This document shows, piece after piece, positions 62,104 to 64,000 of a DNA stretch of 64,000 bases. Position 1 is the stretch's first letter. Each line of letters starts with the position of its first letter. Made by a program: the position numbers and the translations under genes. A model generated the notes under the pieces. The model was not told the origin of the DNA, did no database searches, and worked only from the letters and a program-made list of their open reading frames with translations. The DNA lies in assembly GCA_030740795.1 (NCBI GenBank), contig JASLWO010000047.1, forward strand, positions 1 to 64,000. The letters run 5' to 3'. The DNA comes from Acidimicrobiales bacterium (GTDB lineage Bacteria; Actinomycetota; Acidimicrobiia; Acidimicrobiales; UBA8592).

Positions 62104-62585
62104 ACATGAACCGTTCCTTCCATTTCAATACGTTGCAGCACTTCACTACAGGAACTACCGGACCTTCAGGTCAACGCGTCTTCTTTCTGCAATTTGGCAA
62201 TCCTGATGATTTAGCAACTCTGCAACTTGAGAAAATACAAGTCCACGCTTTAGCAGAATTCCTTGATCAACTTATAGAAGACGTAGGACCAATAAACCCT
62301 GAAGACATACCTCTTGCTCTCGAGTTGGTTGAGCCGGTTACCCCTGACTGGGTCGTTTCATCTATTGGCGTAGCTTTTGAAAAAGATAAATCAGAATTTG
62401 TCGTTGTTGCCGAAGAGTTGAGCGATGATAACGAAGCTGCCATGGCTCAACTTCATTTAACGCCGGGACAAGTCAAAGCTTTCATAGCGAAAGCGAATGA
62501 CGTTATCCGGGCTGGCCGACCACCATGTGAGATCTGCGGAGATCCAATTAACTACGCAGACGGCTGGTGCCCTTGTTCTAACTAA
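62100..62585 (+). CDS. DUF3090 family protein
   Basis: 161 residues. The N-terminus RSFHFNTLQHFTTGTTGPSGQRVFFLQF and the zinc-finger-like end CEICGDPINYADGWCPCSN with four Cys match DUF3090, an actinobacteria-specific family usually found between the histidine phosphatase and SCO1664 genes, as here. Function unproven; the Cys4 end suggests metal binding. Confidence 0.88.
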   Translation: MNMNRSFHFNTLQHFTTGTTGPSGQRVFFLQFGNPDDLATLQLEKIQVHALAEFLDQLIEDVGPINPEDIPLALELVEPVTPDWVVSSIGVAFEKDKSEFVVVAEELSDDNEAAMAQLHLTPGQVKAFIAKANDVIRAGRPPCEICGDPINYADGWCPCSN

Positions 62586-62592
62586 CTTTGAT

Positions 62593-63333
62593 ATGGGCAC
62601 AGACGAAGCACCTTTTCGAGACCGAGATCCTATTTCTAATACTGACGCTGTCGCCGTCTTAGAAAATAGTGAAATAGAGATCGTTGGGAAGATGCTTTGG
62701 AGCTCAAACGCCACTTACCTTGTCAACGTTTTAAATAAAGAGCACAACTTGCAAGGTATCTATAAGCCATTAAAGGGTGAGCGTCCTCTCTGGGATTTCC
62801 CTAACGGACTGTATCTAAGAGAAATCGCTTCCTATGAAATAGCTAAAAGCCTTGGATGGGATATTGTGCCGCCAACCGTGCACTGTGATGGTCCCTTGGG
62901 GATCGGTTCCTTACAGTTATTCATTCCTTGCGATTTTGACATCCATTATTTCCATATTCTTGAAGATCAGGGTCATCACCTAGCTTTACAAAAAATATGC
63001 CTCTTCGATTTTGTAGCTAATAGCACGGACCGAAAGGCAGGGCATTGTTTGTTAGGAAACAGCGGGAAGGTTTGGGCGATTGATAATGGTTTAACCTTTC
63101 ATGCTGATTTTAAACTTAGAACAGTCATTTGGGATTGGGCCGGTTCCGAAATTTCAGAAGAGCTACTTGCAGACCTTCAATTATTTGCTACAAACCCTGT
63201 TTTAGATAATCTTTCTACGCTTTTAACAGATTCCGAACGGTCAGCGATAACGCAAAGAGCGAGGACTCTTATCAATACGGGAGTTTTTCCAACTGATCAC
63301 TCTGGAACTCGGTATCCCTGGCCAGTCATTTAA
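62593..63333 (+). CDS. SCO1664 family protein (PI3/PI4 kinase-like fold)
   Basis: 246 residues from ATG 62593 (MGTDEAPFRDRDP), 7 bases after the DUF3090 stop; the track start lies inside DUF3090. Kinase-like landmarks: ATP-site Lys in NLQGIYKPLKGERPLWDFP, and the catalytic segment LFDFVANSTDRKAGHCLLG with WAIDNGLTFH, resembling the D-x-x-x-x-N and D-N pair of phosphatidylinositol kinases. Third gene of the actinobacterial trio; target unknown. Confidence 0.85.
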   Translation: MGTDEAPFRDRDPISNTDAVAVLENSEIEIVGKMLWSSNATYLVNVLNKEHNLQGIYKPLKGERPLWDFPNGLYLREIASYEIAKSLGWDIVPPTVHCDGPLGIGSLQLFIPCDFDIHYFHILEDQGHHLALQKICLFDFVANSTDRKAGHCLLGNSGKVWAIDNGLTFHADFKLRTVIWDWAGSEISEELLADLQLFATNPVLDNLSTLLTDSERSAITQRARTLINTGVFPTDHSGTRYPWPVI

Positions 63334-63529
63334 AATTCGTTAATCAAGATATGCGATCGTGAAGAACCTTCACTATCACTTAAACAGATAGAATAAGAGG
63401 CTTTTTTCGAATCCTCACCGCTAAATAATCTCTTCTCCATGGAGAATTCTCTCATTTCCTAAAAATTTAACTCAAAACAGCTTTTTCGCAGACATTGAAA
63501 ATCTAGGTGTGCTATTATTAAGGAACTTC

Positions 63530-63565
63530 ATCGCTTGACAGCTGTCAGGCGATTTTCTTATTTTT
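63530..63565 (+). terminator. rho-independent terminator
   Basis: A 24-base inverted repeat (ATCGCTTGACAG / CTGTCAGGCGAT, one T-G wobble) is followed by TTTCTTATTTTT. The stem with U-tract points rightward, about 200 bases after SCO1664. The rest of 63334-63643 shows no supportable gene. Confidence 0.75.
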
Positions 63566-63643
63566 GCTGAAGAATTACGCAAGTTTTTGTCAATGATCCC
63601 GAACTTTTCGAGCACTCCGCTTTAACTGCACTACCCGTGAGTT

Positions 63644-63775
63644 TTAGCCTTCTTTAGTTGCAGAGGCCTTGTCATCGTCTTGGCCACGATGGAAAAAACT
63701 GCCCAACCACAGAACCCCGGCCCATGAAATCCCGATGACAAGAACTAATGCAGCAATGTTTAAAGCAATAGCCAC
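63644..63775 (-). CDS. small single-pass membrane protein downstream of etfA
   Basis: 43 codons, below the track cutoff, GTG start at 63775: MAIALNIAALVLVIGISWAG continues as a helix to VLWLGSFF, then a charged tail (HRGQDDDKASATKEG). Upstream in-frame codons reach a stop without another usable start. 25 bases after etfA on the same strand, so it is probably co-transcribed. Function unknown. Confidence 0.5.
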   Translation of the reverse strand: MAIALNIAALVLVIGISWAGVLWLGSFFHRGQDDDKASATKEG

Positions 63776-63800
63776 TGAAGTTGCTTCTATCTGCTTAGAG

Positions 63801-64000
63801 CTAACCTTCTAGTGACGCAAGCAGAGCTGGAAGTACCTTATGGACGTCTCCAATAATTCCTAAATCCGCGATTGAGAAAATGGGGGCTTCGGGATCTTTA
63901 TTGATTGCGATAATCGTTTTTGATCCTTTCATGCCAACCATGTGCTGGGTAGCTCCTGAAATTCCTGCCGCTATATACACATCTGGTTTCACAACTTTGC
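63801..64000 (-). CDS. etfA: electron transfer flavoprotein alpha subunit (partial)
   Basis: C-terminal 65 residues; the rest lies beyond the right edge. [48 protein letters not shown] is the FAD-binding signature of EtfA. It receives electrons from acyl-CoA dehydrogenases with EtfB. The track start at 63992 is only an internal ATG. Confidence 0.95.
   Translation of the reverse strand, partial: KVVKPDVYIAAGISGATQHMVGMKGSKTIIAINKDPEAPIFSIADLGIIGDVHKVLPALLASLEG

Overview
The window is a gene-dense bacterial chromosome segment, about 64 kb, with mostly house-keeping genes. Base composition in the lines I counted is moderate (about 45% GC). Several things point to a low-GC actinobacterium, most likely a marine Acidimicrobiia-type lineage (inference, no marker gene phylogeny was possible). 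They are an actinobacteria-specific trio (histidine phosphatase, DUF3090, SCO1664 family), a SAM-IV-like riboswitch, a PASTA-type Ser/Thr kinase, an F420-type FrhB homologue, a long SHMT with an actinobacterial insertion, and the lysA-hom-thrC-rho-rpmE-prfA-prmC-sua5-rpiB-glyA-atp gene order.

Region by region. 1-8.1 kb is sulfur and branched-chain amino acid metabolism: metY (cut by the left edge) behind a riboswitch, the ilvB-ilvN-ilvC operon, a divergent MFS transporter translationally coupled to a nucleotidyltransferase, and ilvD, which is clearly more GC-rich than its neighbours. 8.2-13.8 kb is a compact accessory operon, tetR-sulfatase-MBL hydrolase-haloalkane dehalogenase-DUF1330 protein, with a strong nested palindrome upstream of tetR and a hairpin after the last gene. 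13.9-27 kb holds a glycosyltransferase, a phosphopantetheinyl transferase, gatCAB, a PASTA kinase with a degenerate catalytic loop, a HAD phosphatase, ligA, a membrane protein, mnmA and its cysteine desulfurase. 27-34 kb is more mixed: SRPBCC protein, phospholipase D-like protein, a 3' fragment of a tRNA-Arg gene that looks like an old attachment site, a lipoprotein, murA with the Cys-to-Asp active site, an MFS protein with an extra N-terminal domain, and an alpha/beta hydrolase.

34-57 kb is core metabolism and expression: glpX with an SDR gene, the complete atpZ-I-B-E-F-H-A-G-D-C ATP synthase operon, glyA, rpiB, sua5, prmC, prfA, an unknown protein, type B rpmE, rho, thrC, hom, lysA and argS. 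57-64 kb has a tRNA-dihydrouridine synthase, a tRNA-Arg(CCG), an FrhB-like flavoprotein, two related Cys-rich lipoproteins, a family 5 uracil-DNA glycosylase, the actinobacterial trio, a small membrane protein and the 3' end of etfA at the right edge.

The most striking observation is the Rho protein. It sits at the standard actinobacterial rho locus and keeps the Rho_N and RNA-binding domains, but the residues needed for ATP hydrolysis and for the translocating loops are replaced almost everywhere: Walker A Lys/Thr, the catalytic Glu, the Walker B flank, the Q-loop, the R-loop and the arginine finger. It reads as a pseudo-ATPase Rho. A second degenerate enzyme in the same window is the PASTA kinase, whose HRDLKPxN loop reads QRELKPEK. 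No CRISPR array, rRNA or intact insertion sequence was seen.
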